Source: Astragalus membranaceus (lineage: Eukaryota; Streptophyta; Magnoliopsida; Fabales; Fabaceae). From it: a stretch of DNA of 64,000 bases. The notes beneath the pieces were generated by a model. The model saw only the letters and a list, made by a program, of their open reading frames with translations, was not told the DNA's origin and ran no database searches. Shown in pieces: positions 22,401 to 33,200 of the stretch. The stretch lies in the NCBI GenBank assembly GCA_039519185.1, contig CM076847.1, positions 81,133,100 through 81,197,099 on the forward strand. Direction: 5' to 3'. The position numbers and the translations under genes were made by a program. The stretch's first letter is position 1; every line of letters starts with the position of its first letter.

Positions 22401-23669
22401 GAAGCTATTCGCATGTTACTTGCTTTTGCATCAATCATGGATTTTAAATTATATCAAATGGATGTTAAGAGCGCTTTCTTAAATGGTTTTATCCAAGAAG
22501 AAGTATATGTTGAACAACCTCCTGGTTTTGAAAATTTCGAAAAACCAGACCATGTTTTTAAACTCAAAAAGGCTCTATATGGTCTGAAGCAAGCTCCCAG
22601 AGCTTGGTACGAAAGATTGAGCAAATTCCTACTCAATCATGATTTTCAAAGAGGAAAAGTTGACACTACACTTTTTATAAAAAGGTCAAAAGATGACATC
22701 TTACTCGTGCAAATTTATGTGGACGATATTATTTTCGGTGCTACTAATGAATTGCTTTGCAAAGAATTTTCAAGTATTATGCAGAATGAATTTGAAATGT
22801 CAATGATGGGAGAACTTAACTTCTTCCTTGGGCTTCAAATAAAACAAACAAACAACGGCATCTTCATATCTCAATCAAAGTACTGCAAAGAACTACTCAA
22901 AAGATTAGAAATGGACAAAGCAAAAGAAATGTCCACACCAATGAGCACCTCATGCTACTTAGACAAAGATGAAGAAGGTAAACCGGTAGAACTAAGCAAA
23001 TATCGAGGTATGATTGGCTCTCTTCTCTACTTAACTGCTAGTAGACCGGACATCATGTTTAGTGTTTGCATGTGTGCTAGGTATCAAGCAAATCCAAAAG
23101 AGTCACATTTAGTAGCTGTCAAAAGAATAATGAGATATCTGGTAGGCACTCAAAATGTTGGTCTATGGTACCCAAAAGGCGCCACATGTAGCCTTATTGG
23201 ATATTCAGATTCTGACTTTGCAGGATGTAAGTTGGACAGAAAAAGCACTAGTGGAACATGTCACATACTAGGTAGTGCATTAGTCTCATGGCACAGTAAG
23301 AAACAAATCAGTGTCGCACTGTCAACTGCTGAAGCAGAATATGTTGCAGCAGGGAGTTGTTGTGCACAAATCCTCTGGATGAAGCAACAACTTCTTGACT
23401 ATGGTATAGATCTAGATCATATCCCTATAAAATGCGACAATACCAGCGCTATCAATCTTACAAAGAACCCCGTCCAACACTCTAGGACCAAGCACATAGA
23501 GATAAGACACCATTTTCTTAGAGATCATGTCCAAAAAGGGGATTGTGTAATCGAATTTGTGGAATCGGCAAAACAGCTAGCTGATATTTTTACAAAACCT
23601 TTACAAAAAGAAAACTTTTTCTTCATTCGAAGAGAACTTGGAATCATTGATTCCTCTTCATGCTGTTAG
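19488..23669 (+). pseudogene. Sirevirus Gag-Pol polyprotein, copy 1 (two in-frame stops)
   Basis: The first ATG after the primer-binding site (19488) opens a frame of 1393 codons to TAG at 23667-23669. Domains: Gag with zinc knuckle CYECGKPGHMKMEC (from residue 296); protease WYLDSGC (Asp 380); integrase with HHCC (His 509 onward) and the D, D-35-E triad at 574, 637 and 673; RT with YVDD at 1077-1080; RNase H from SDSDFAG (Asp 1241) to HIEIRHHFL. Catalytic residues are intact. It is broken by TAG at codon 149 (19932, private) and TGA at codon 913 (22224, shared with copy 2). Relative to the level-2 gag it lacks the coiled-coil and second zinc knuckle. No env-like ORF follows. Confidence 0.95.
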
Positions 23670-23896
23670 ATTCGCATTTTATTACACGTTGCCCTCTTTG
23701 ATCATGACAAAAAGGGGGAGAAGAATAAAGTATTTAAATATTTAGAATATTCAGCATGCATTTGCATTTACTTGCATATAGTCAATAAAACAGGGGGAGC
23801 ATCATGATAGGGGGAGTATCATATACATTATCTGTTTGAACTAACCTCCCACCTTGAGATGAGTTAATGTTTTGTCATCATCAAAAAGGGGGAGAA
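23670..23896 (+). other. 3' UTR with multiple polypurine tracts, copy 1
   Basis: Four AGGGGGAG cores lie in 190 bp: near 23713, 23792, 23809 and 23886. The last, AAAAAGGGGGAGAA at 23883-23896, adjoins LTR B. Repeated cores of this kind are a reported Sirevirus trait. Confidence 0.85.
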
Positions 23897-25217
23897 TGTG
23901 GATACCTTGTGTTGCAGGTAACCTGATATTGCAGGATGTGTTTTGATGATGAAAAAGACAAAGGTAAGATTGACGGTCAAAGTCAATAAAAGTGACTAAA
24001 CGTCAAAGTCACAATCCAAGACAAGCAAGCCAAGAACCGAAGATTCAAGTTTAAGGGTAGTCCTTAAATATAAGGGTAGTCATTAGGGTTTGGGTGTGTC
24101 TTAGGAAAAAGTGTAAGCTCTTTCAAAGGTCAGCTCGTATATCAAAGTCTCACACACTCACAAAGTTTTTTAAAGTTGCATGCATATTTACGTAAACATT
24201 TCTATCACCTTTAAAATAACAAAATCGATTTCCTCATGCATAAACAAATATCAAAATCGATTTTCAGGTAAAATAGAAAAGCTATAAATCGATTTTCAGG
24301 TCATGTACTTTCAGTACATAAATCGATTTCTGAGCCAAATATTTTTTAAGGGAAGAATCGATTCCCAACCTTTTGCACACAAACTGAGAATCGATTCCCA
24401 CTTGTCTCAGGCAAGCTGAAAATCGATTCCTACATATTTTCACTAAGTATAGAATCGATTCCTAGCTTTCCATGGCACTCAAGAATCGATTTCCCATATT
24501 TTCCAAACAAAGATAAATCGATTCCTCACCTAAATAAATCGATTCCTAGATCAAATACATTTTAACTAAGAATCGATTCCTACACTATTTTCAACGTAAA
24601 AATGAATTCCTCATAGCCTATAAATAGGCAGTGCTTCACGATTCATTTTACACAACACACAACTCAACCCACTTGCATGAAACAGAAAACTTTTGAGAAA
24701 ACTCTTCACGCTTATACTTTTGCTCGTCACGCACCGTTGGTCTGTCTGAGCTGATCTGTTGCTAAGAGTTAGTTGTGGTTGTATTCTTCAAGTTGTAATA
24801 TCTGCCTACACTAGAGGTATTTCTGCATTTACAATTGTTTATTATTTAATTGTTGTGTTTTGTTCTAGGGAGTGGGGTATCTCTCTAGGGTAGCTGCATG
24901 TACTAGGAAGTGGGGTATCTTTCTAGGGCAGTTGATTGTAACAGGGGTGGGGTATCTCTTGTTATATTAGATCTAAGGGCTCTCTATAGGTGGGGTATCC
25001 TAGGAGGAGAGTGCCTGAGTCTGTAAAGGTTTTCCAAGGCACCTGTAAGCCTTGTTGTGTTAGTGGAAAAATCTCACAAGGGTGTGAGGACTGGACGTAG
25101 GTCACTAGGAGGTGACCGAACCAGGATAAATCTCTGTGTGCTTTACTGCTTTCCTGCGTTACTGTTATTCTACTTTACTGCTTTATATTCTAATTCCTTC
25201 GCTTCCACTTAACCTGC
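23897..25217 (+). repeat. Dimer LTR B, left part (continues 41526-41635)
   Basis: It is identical to LTR A except for two substitutions seen (near 24040 and 24776). It serves as both 3' LTR of copy 1 and 5' LTR of copy 2. It stops at the CCTGC duplication (25213-25217) of the Ogre-like insertion and resumes at 41526 for its last 110 bp; together the parts make 1431 bp. Confidence 0.95.
24222..24626 (+). promoter_or_regulatory. U3 promoter block, LTR B
   Basis: Twelve AATCGATT palindromes and TATAAATA at 24619-24626, the same as in LTR A. Transcription from here toward copy 2 is now interrupted by the 16.3-kb insertion. Confidence 0.6.
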
Positions 25218-26342
25218 TGTCATACCCTAATTTTGTCCGCCTAGGTCGAAACCCTAATTTTCAAACAAAAAATAAGTAAGTTAAGGTTTAGCATTCATTC
25301 ATAATGTCATGAATACCATCATTCATGCATTTCAAAGTTTTGAAAGTCATCTTAGGATTAGGGATGCATTGCATTGCCTTTTATAGCATTTTCAGAGTTT
25401 TTCAAGACCAAGGGCATTTTGGTCATTTTCGAAAAATGAGACATTTCTCAGCAAAAAAATCATTTCTTGCATACATTTTAGATTTTAGGGCCATTTTAGA
25501 GTTTTGAAGTAATTCTTGAAAAGAAAATGCATTTTGAACAAGGATTAGGGTTCTAATGATCAAAAGGGCATTTTGGTCATTTTTCGCAAGAGATGATTTT
25601 CTCGCCAAAAATGCACATCATCAAAAAGTACATTTTTATTCTATCAAGGATAATTTTTGTACAATTTTTTAGGAGGAAAACCCTAGTCAAAATAATTAAA
25701 AATGTATTTTTTCATTTTTAGTGCATAGAAAAATAAAAAGGGACCATTAAATATTCCTCAATTTTTAAGTGACAATTTTTATTGTCATAGGTGACTAGAG
25801 GGAATATTTTATGTTGCCCAAAAGCATGTGACACATTTTCAATAGTTGCATTCCCATTATTTCCCATGCCCAAAAATTTCAATTTCAAAAACAAAAAAGG
25901 AAGTGTCTTCAATAAGACAAAATACCAAAAAAACAAGTTTTTTTTTCTCCTTATCCCCCCACCTACGAATTCTCTCTCTCTCTCTCCAATTTCTTCCACA
26001 CTCTTCCATTATACCCTCTTTGGTAAATTACTCCACTCACTTACACTAACCTATTCATAAGAAAACCCAAAGTTCCCTCTTTGGTAACAATTCTCCCCCA
26101 AAATGCCCTTAACCCTACTTCACATAAAATATCTCTTCTAAAATAAGAAATTCATTTTTCTTTTCCTTTTTCTTTCCTCTAAATTTCGCCCCCCACTCTC
26201 CATATCTCTCACATTTTTGTGTTTCTTCAACACCCTCAATCCATGTGATGATGCATCTCCACCCTCCATTCAAAATCAAAACTCAATCCTAGAGCACATC
26301 AAAATCACAAAGACTAAACTACCCTTAGACCTAATTTCATCC

Positions 26343-26350
26343 TATAAATA
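26343..26350 (+). promoter_or_regulatory. TATA box of the Ogre-like 5' LTR
   Basis: TATAAATA lies in CCTATAAATACTCC, followed by a CT-rich leader-like stretch. It is the only good plant TATA context I see in the first 2 kb. The same site is at 37680-37687 in the 3' LTR. Assignment by sequence only. Confidence 0.5.
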
Positions 26351-27165
26351 CTCCCTCATTCCCACACCTAAGGCCTCTTCTCTTTTTGCTCATTCTCTCC
26401 TACACAAAAACCCTAGCACACCTCCTCTCCCTCTCCTTCCCTCATCAAGGCCGTAGCCCCTTCCTCCCCTCTTCCACATATTCCCTTCAAAAATCAACCA
26501 CCAAATCCTCCATTTCTTGTTAGATCACCATCTTTCCTTCCATTCTCTTCAAGGTTGCATCATCAAATTGCTAAGAGCTAGTGATTTTTGAGCTTATCAT
26601 CTCCTTCTTCATTTCATTGTAGTTTTGAGGTAATCCTTGAAGCTTTGCACCTCATATTTAATTTTCTTGCATAATTCCTCCTCTACTCCAAACTCCTTCT
26701 TGATTGTTGTTTGCTTTGAGAATCCATTTCAAACATTTTGACAAAGACTTAGGGAGCTTTGGGTGTTTGAGATGGGTCCTTGGCCTTGAAGGAGTTGTTC
26801 TTCTACTTGAATAATTTCCCTTGCATCTTTACATATTTTTGCACTAGATTTCATACACAAATTTGTTGTTTAAGCATTTCGCATATCATGAAAAATTAGG
26901 GTTGATGTGATTTTGTTGCACTTCTTTGCTTAATCATATAAATCCTTGCAAAAAATAGATCTATATTTCTTTGTGTTAATTTTGGTGTTTTCTTTATTAA
27001 ATAAAATGTGGATCTATGTTTCCCTTGGTTCACATGCTTATAGATCTAAAAATATTTTCAAGTTCATTTTGTTGTTGTTCTTTGTTTGGTGATGTTTAAT
27101 CTTGTTACTAGTATTTCATCTTAGTGTTAAATGTTACCTTTGTTGTTTGATGATTTAGCAATATG

Positions 27166-27490
27166 ATTCCCACTAGTGCCTAGTGCACCTTAACCTAAGT
27201 GGTGAAGATTGCTAGAAATGACTCAATTTAGTTTATGTGTCCATTCATTTTTGTGTCTTAGTTTGCTTGTTGTAAATTGTTGATGATAGGCAAATTGATT
27301 CCCACTAGTGCCTAGTGCACTTTTCTCAAAGTGAGAGGATTGCTCTAGGTGATTCAACTTATTTGTTGTGTTTAGTTAATCTTTGCATTTTAGTTTGCTT
27401 GTTGCTCATTATTGATGATAGGCAAGTTGATTCTCACTAGTGCCTAGTGCACTTTTCTCAAAGTGAGAGGATTGCTCTATATGATTCAAC
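27166..27490 (+). repeat. About 130-bp repeat, three copies
   Basis: CACTAGTGCCTAGTGCAC recurs near 27170, 27305 and 27436, each followed by a GTGAGAGGATTGCTC-type sequence and ATTCAACTT. The core CACTAGTGCCTAGTG is itself nearly palindromic. The diverged Ogre-like copy keeps it as TATGCCTAGTGCATC (55874, 57969 on the opposite strand). Confidence 0.7.
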
Positions 27491-27523
27491 TTGGTTTTAG
27501 TGTTTATTTACTTTTTACCTTTT

Positions 27524-27800
27524 TACTTTACCATTCATTAACTTTTTACCAAAACATAAAAATATTTTACTACTTTGGTTTTAACCACTCACTTACTTTT
27601 TACTTTACCATTCATTAACTTTTTACCAAAACATAAAAATATTTTACTACTTTGGTTTTAACCACTCACTTACTTTTTACTTTACCATTCATTAACTTTT
27701 TACCAAAACATAAAAATATTTTACTACTTTGGTTTTAACCACTCACTTACTTTTTACTTTACCATTCATTAACCTTTTACTAAAACATAAAAAGATTTTA
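27524..27800 (+). repeat. 77-bp tandem repeat in the Ogre-like LTR
   Basis: ACCATTCATTAAC recurs at 27530, 27607, 27684 and 27761, an exact 77-bp period, with units containing CAAAACATAAAAATATTTTAC. The last unit is diverging. The same array is at about 38861-39137 in the 3' LTR. Confidence 0.93.
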
Positions 27801-29134
27801 CCACTTCCCATTCACTTCATGCATTTTTACTTTACCATCTCATTAAATAAACACCATTCACTTCATGCATTTTTACTTCATGCATTTTTACTTTATGCAT
27901 TTTTACTTTACCATCTCATTAAATAATTACCATTTACCTCATGCATTTTTACTTTACTTTTCACTAACTTCTTACTTAAAGTTTTACAACTTATCAACTT
28001 GCAAAAAGACCCAAAACATTTTCTAGTTTACATTTATAACTTTTCAACTTTATAAAATCAACCCAAAAATACTTTTACCATTTTTTCCTAAGACTCTAAA
28101 AACACCAAAACATTTCACCATTTCCTAAGAATAAGGTAACTAAATTTTTACCACTTTTTATGACATACTCTCACACACTTGCACTTAAATAAAACCTTAT
28201 TCACTCTCTTGCATTCTCATTTGCTTGTATCTCTTGCATACTCTCTTGTTTTAATCTCCATGCCTTTTCATATATTCATATCTCTTGCATATTCATTTGC
28301 ACTCTCACTTGTTAGTACCTCATGCATCCTTACTTGTTTATACTTCTTGCATCCTCACCTGTCCATGCATTCATTAATCAAACGCTCATGCATTCTTGTA
28401 CGCTCATGCATCTTTGTATATACTCATTCTTGCGTTCATCCTCACATGTCCATGCATTCATTAATCAAATGCTCATGCATTCTTGTATGCTCATGCATCT
28501 TTGTATATACTCATTCTTGCATTCATTCTTAAATGTTCATGCATTCATTAATATCATGTCTTGCATTCAATAACCAAATGATCATGCATTCATGCCATGT
28601 CAATTACTTCAAAATCAAACAAAATTGCATTCAATAACGCTCATTCATTCCTTGCCTAATCATGCATCATCGCTCACATGTTCATTCACCTAACCGAGAA
28701 TACTCTATGCCTATGATCAATTGTATTCCTTTGTTCTTGATGCCATTTGAATGTCTTGACTTAATTGTGTACAAACCCTTTTACACAATCATGTGCCCTT
28801 ATAAGACTACCAACATGTGTAGCATAGAGGCATATGTGCCCCTCTTGAGATTGCTTCCAACGTGTGTAGCAATTCTCCTTCACACATAAATACAATTGTT
28901 TTGAGAACTTTGTCTTGCATCTTGGACAATTAAATCTCTTGATTATATTGGCATGCTTAATCTTAATTGATGATCAACATGTTTATGATTGCTTGATTAG
29001 TTGAATATGTTTGAATTTCATTCATTCATTTTGCATTTGGTTTTGGACATAGAGTTCGATTAAAAATGATTTACTTATTTCCAAACCAATTAATTTTCAA
29101 AGCATTTTCAATAAACAAAAATAAGCGAATAGTG

Positions 29135-29705
29135 GAGGTCACCCATAACCTTTGTTAGTTTGATCTCTATGAACGCTCTTCAATTTCACATGAGTACTTA
29201 GCAATGATTACCCATAACCTTTGTTAGTTTAATCATTCGCTAACGCTCGCCCTACTTCTAAAACCTTTTCAAAAAAAAAACATTTTTACAAGAACTACGT
29301 TGCTTTGATTCCCACTTGGGATACGTAGGAGCGAGACATGTTCTCGTCAAGCACATCAAAAAATCTTCACTTTCATCAACAATAAAAAACCTCTATTTTC
29401 AAAACAAACAAAATGTTTTCAACCCCATTGTTGTTAGTAGCTAATCAGAACCGCAGTTCGTCTAGCTATTGACATCGATGTCTTTTCTCCAAAAAGAACA
29501 ATAAGCGATGACCACCCATAGCCTTTGCTAGTTTGGTCATCAAACAAATCAATCCTTTTCAAAAAAGCTTTCAAAAAGAGAATAAAAACAAGTTGTTACC
29601 AACGGCCACCCAGAACCTTAGTTCGTTTGACTAGCGGTAGCAACTCCTTTTGAATACTTAGCGGTGATTACCCATAGCATTAGCTAGTTTAATCACTCGC
29701 TAGTA
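29135..29705 (+). other. Array of six two-stem hairpin modules (Ogre-like 5' LTR)
   Basis: Six units share a core CCCA or ATCA, then a 4-bp inner stem closed on CTTT, CTTA, CGCA or ATTA, then GTT. An outer stem differs between units: GAGGTCA/TGATCTC (29135), TTAGC-AATGATTA/TAATCATT-GCTAA (29198), TAGCT/AGCTA (29438), GATGACCA/TGGTCATC (29507), GTTGTTACC/GGTAGCAAC (29592), TACTTAGCG-GTGATTA/TAATCAC-CGCTA-GTA (29655). Inner stems also change in pairs: TAAC/GTTA, TAGC/GCTA, GAAC/GTTC. Paired change with a fixed loop indicates selection for structure. The function is unknown. Confidence 0.75.
29289..29352 (+). other. TACGTAGGAGC hairpin module, first copy
   Basis: GAACTACGT, about 25 nt, then ATACGTAGGAGCG, then a stem CGAGA (29332-29336) / TCTCG (29342-29346), then TCAAGC. 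A second copy at 29760-29830 has the same frame but stem CGGG/CCCG. The frame is conserved in all Ogre-like LTRs here while the stem changes in pairs. Confidence 0.65.
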
Positions 29706-30186
29706 CTCGTCCTATTTCGAAAACTTACCTAAAAAGTTAAAAAACAAAAACCAAGGCAGAACTACGTAGCTCTGAGTTCTCCATTGTACCGGGAGATACG
29801 TAGGAGCGGGTCGTTACCCCCGTCGAGCTCTTTTCTAAAAAACTCTCTTTTTCCCCCTCTTTATATAAGCTTTCCATTAATTTCCCACCCATCTTCAAAT
29901 AAGAATAAAATAGGCAAATCTAGGTGTTCTTCAAATCAAACATTAAAACCACACAATTTAATTAGAGGTTCCCTTTCAGTAGAAAGGAGGAATGGGGTGC
30001 TAATACCTTCCCCATTCCTAACCGACCCCCGAACCCATATCTCTATTTTTCAAAAGACCACCCGCCTTTTGTAAAAGACTTTTTTCTAATGTTTTGGTCT
30101 AAAAACTAAAATATTAGTGGCGGCTTCACAATTTTTTACGTTGTACATTGAAGAACCCTAAACGGGATTTTTCGGGGTACAACAGC

Positions 30187-30204
30187 TGGCGACTTCACTG
30201 GGGA
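30187..30204 (+). other. Primer-binding site of the Ogre-like element
   Basis: TGGCGACTTCACTGGGGA lies two bases after the LTR. Ogre elements are reported to use tRNA-Arg; the TGG start pairs with a tRNA CCA end. The diverged minus-strand relative has TGGCGACTCCGCAGGGGA at 54867-54884. The exact tRNA was not checked. Confidence 0.75.
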
Positions 30205-33200
30205 ACTTTTTTTTAAAAAAAAAGAAAAAAAAAACGTGGGTCAAACCTAACTAATTAAATATGTGGTTTAAAAGTAAATTGATTTGACTAAATACTTAGT
30301 TTGCCTTCATTCTTTTTCTTTTTCTTTCTTATCATTGATTGTGGGCATACCCTTTTCTTTTATTGCATTTCCCCATATTCTCTCATGTCCCCTCTTCTTG
30401 GCTCCTCTTCTAAAGGTAAGCAATATTCTTGTTTATAGATATCTTAGGAATGAAACCCTAGGGTAGATAACTTGATGTTGATTGCTGTTTTCTGGACTGG
30501 TCTGGTTTTCATTTGCAGGTGGGGTAGCGCTAGGGAAAATGCCCTTGACACACACTACACATGCACCTTGTGATTACATACTTTGAGTGGGACCATAACC
30601 CAGGTCTGCAAAAAACTTAGGAGAGCGGATTCGAGTAGTGAGAGCCCATCAGGACCTTTGTCCGTTTGGCTACTTGCGAAAGTTTCAACCAGAGTTGTGC
30701 TCTTTCATGATGCCTCACACCTAGCAGTTTGCTGCATTTGTGGGGACTTTTGTGAAAGAGACTGTGGCTCTGGTGGCCTTGTGGGGGAGTGAATAGAGCC
30801 ATGTGGAAGGATTACCCCATAGATTGCCCTAGATCGTAGGTATCACCTCTTCTTAGGTCACAAGGGCTTTCCCAAAATTGTGTGTTGCATTATTACATCT
30901 AGTTTAGTTTCTTTTCCTTCAACGATTTTCGAAAAAAAACAACAAAATCAAAAAGAATATATTTTTCCTTCTCTTTCATAAATACCTATGTGAGGTGGCA
31001 TATATGGTATACGTACTGCCCTAAATTTTCAAATCCCCACCTGTAAATATCTTTCTTTAAATAACATGAAAAAGCATCCTCATCATCCGCACTTTGCATC
31101 ATGGCATCATGTATTACATAAAACAAAATTTTGGAAAAAAAAACAATTACCATCCCTATGGTATTTCATTCATTCATAATCATGAAAAATCATCAAGTGA
31201 TGCAATTTACGGTATCCTCATTCAAAATGCACATTCGTTCATTCATTCAACCACTCATTCCGTCGTCCATCCATATCACATCATCGCATTAATACTTCTC
31301 TGTGTCGCAAATCAAAAATAAGCATTAACGTCTCATCTCACATGCACCTTCCTTCAATATCTCTCATGCATTAGGAAAGTAATTGCTAGCATCACGCATT
31401 TCATTTCATTGCATAAGAAAAATGAAAACCAGAAGCAGCTATCATCCATATCGCATTTCATTCATCCTTTATTATGCAAAAGCTGTTATCAAATAAAGGT
31501 GGGCATCACATCAATATTGCATGCAGCCTTAGCTCAAATGAACCATTTTCTGTATGCATTATTTTTTTTCTCTTTCATATCATAACAAATAAACAAAAAT
31601 CCAAAAATGTATGTTTTCTACTAGAATGTAGAAAAATGCATCGCATGTACCCCTTTTCCCTTTTTCATGGCATAAAAAATAAACATTTGAACGTTTCATT
31701 TTGCATGCATTTCCACGCGTTAAAAATAATTGTGAGTATCATGCATTTCATTCATTGCATAAAAACAAAATAAAACAGGAAGCAATTATCATCCACATTG
31801 CATAAGCATCACATTCATCCGGGTGCATGTATAAAAAAATCATCATCAAATAATACGGACATCGTGTCAATGTGGCACTCATGCATCATTTCATTAACCT
31901 CATCACTTTGCTCGAATACATCATTTCTCCCTGCATGCATCCTTTCGAAACAAAGAAAAATTTCTCATGTGATGGCTTAATGGATAGAAGTACACCTTTG
32001 AACGACGAAGGGTAATGTCTCAAATTTGTTTGTCGACTACAAATTTGAGATGTTACTCTACGATGTCAGAGCACTTTGACCCAGTCTCACGTGTTTTAAT
32101 TTCAAGTAGGAAATTAAATTGAGTCAACTAATTGTCGAAACGTTTCAGTACATTGTGTGAAGTATTGAGTCAGGATCCACTCAATGTTTCAGGCAAGTTA
32201 CTCAGGGTAACGACAATCAGTTGCCTCATATCACCATTCTTGCATCTCTCATCATTCAAAAAAGGGGCATTGGCATTTCGCATCTTGTCTCGCCTCTAAA
32301 AAATAAAAATAAAAATCAAAAATCATTTTGAAAAAAAGGGGGGCATCATTCTTGCATCATTCGCATTGGTATTCCATATTTTGTCTTGCATTAAAAACAA
32401 CAAAATAATTTAGAATAGGCCACACTTTTCGAGTAGTCGTTCTCCACGCATTTGCATCATACTTGCATATCATAATTTGTTCATTCATTCATTGCATAAA
32501 ATAAAAGTTGTGATGAGAAGCGAGACGTTCTTGCAAAACAATCATCCTTTTTGAAAAAGTTTACCCTCACTCATTTGCAAACTCAAGGTGTTCCAAGGCA
32601 CTCAGTTTTTCACATCAATAGCTCATTTGTATTTCCTTCAAAAAAGGGCATTACATCTCACCCATTCCATGATAAAAGACCGAAACAGTTCATCAAAAAG
32701 TTTTCATATCATGTCTTAACCAATGTTAACTCTCTGTGAAGCGTCCTCCTAGTAAGCATGCATGCCAGGTGCAGTTTCTCTTGCTTGAGTCAGTCAATTT
32801 CCTTCATTTATCATCATTCCCCATCCAAATCTAACCCCACCCCGTCCACCCATAAAGTGCATATTCTCCCCATCAGTGCGTAAATACTTTGGTTCTTTTT
32901 AACACTTAAAGTCCTCCATGCTGGGGCAAGTCTGTGATCACTAAGTCTCCTTGTCAATATCACATACCTTGAGTGCAAGTCTTCCAAAAATAATATAATA
33001 AACAAGAAAATAAGCTCGCTAGGTTGAAAACCCGCAAAGGGCGGCCTAGGCAAAAAAAAGCGCCCGGTGGATTGAAAACTCACAAAGAGCGGTCCAGGCA
33101 AAAGTTAGGGCATAAAAAAAAAAGAAAGAAAAATGCAAAGAAAAATGCAAACACATGAAGGTAGATAAATTATTGTTCCAAAGTTAAGTCTTACAGAAAT

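Larger units (their letters stand above)
25218..30184 (+). repeat. Ogre-like 5' LTR
   Basis: It begins TGTCATACCC and ends GGGGTACAACA. It holds a TATA box (26343), a 77-bp tandem repeat, CATGCATTCATT-rich sequence (28200-28600) and, near its 3' end (29130-29830), the structured hairpin modules listed separately. Short open frames in it are low-complexity and recur identically in the 3' LTR because the LTRs are identical; none encodes a known domain. Confidence 0.95.

Noticed and set aside
23670..23896. Env-like gene after RNase H, as in some Sireviruses
   Set aside because: Only about 230 bp lies between the stop and the LTR, filled with polypurine tracts.
28179..28573. Open frames in the Ogre-like LTR, repeated at 39516-39910
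   Set aside because: They are low-complexity CATGCATTCATT translations; their identity between LTRs is due to LTR identity, not coding selection.
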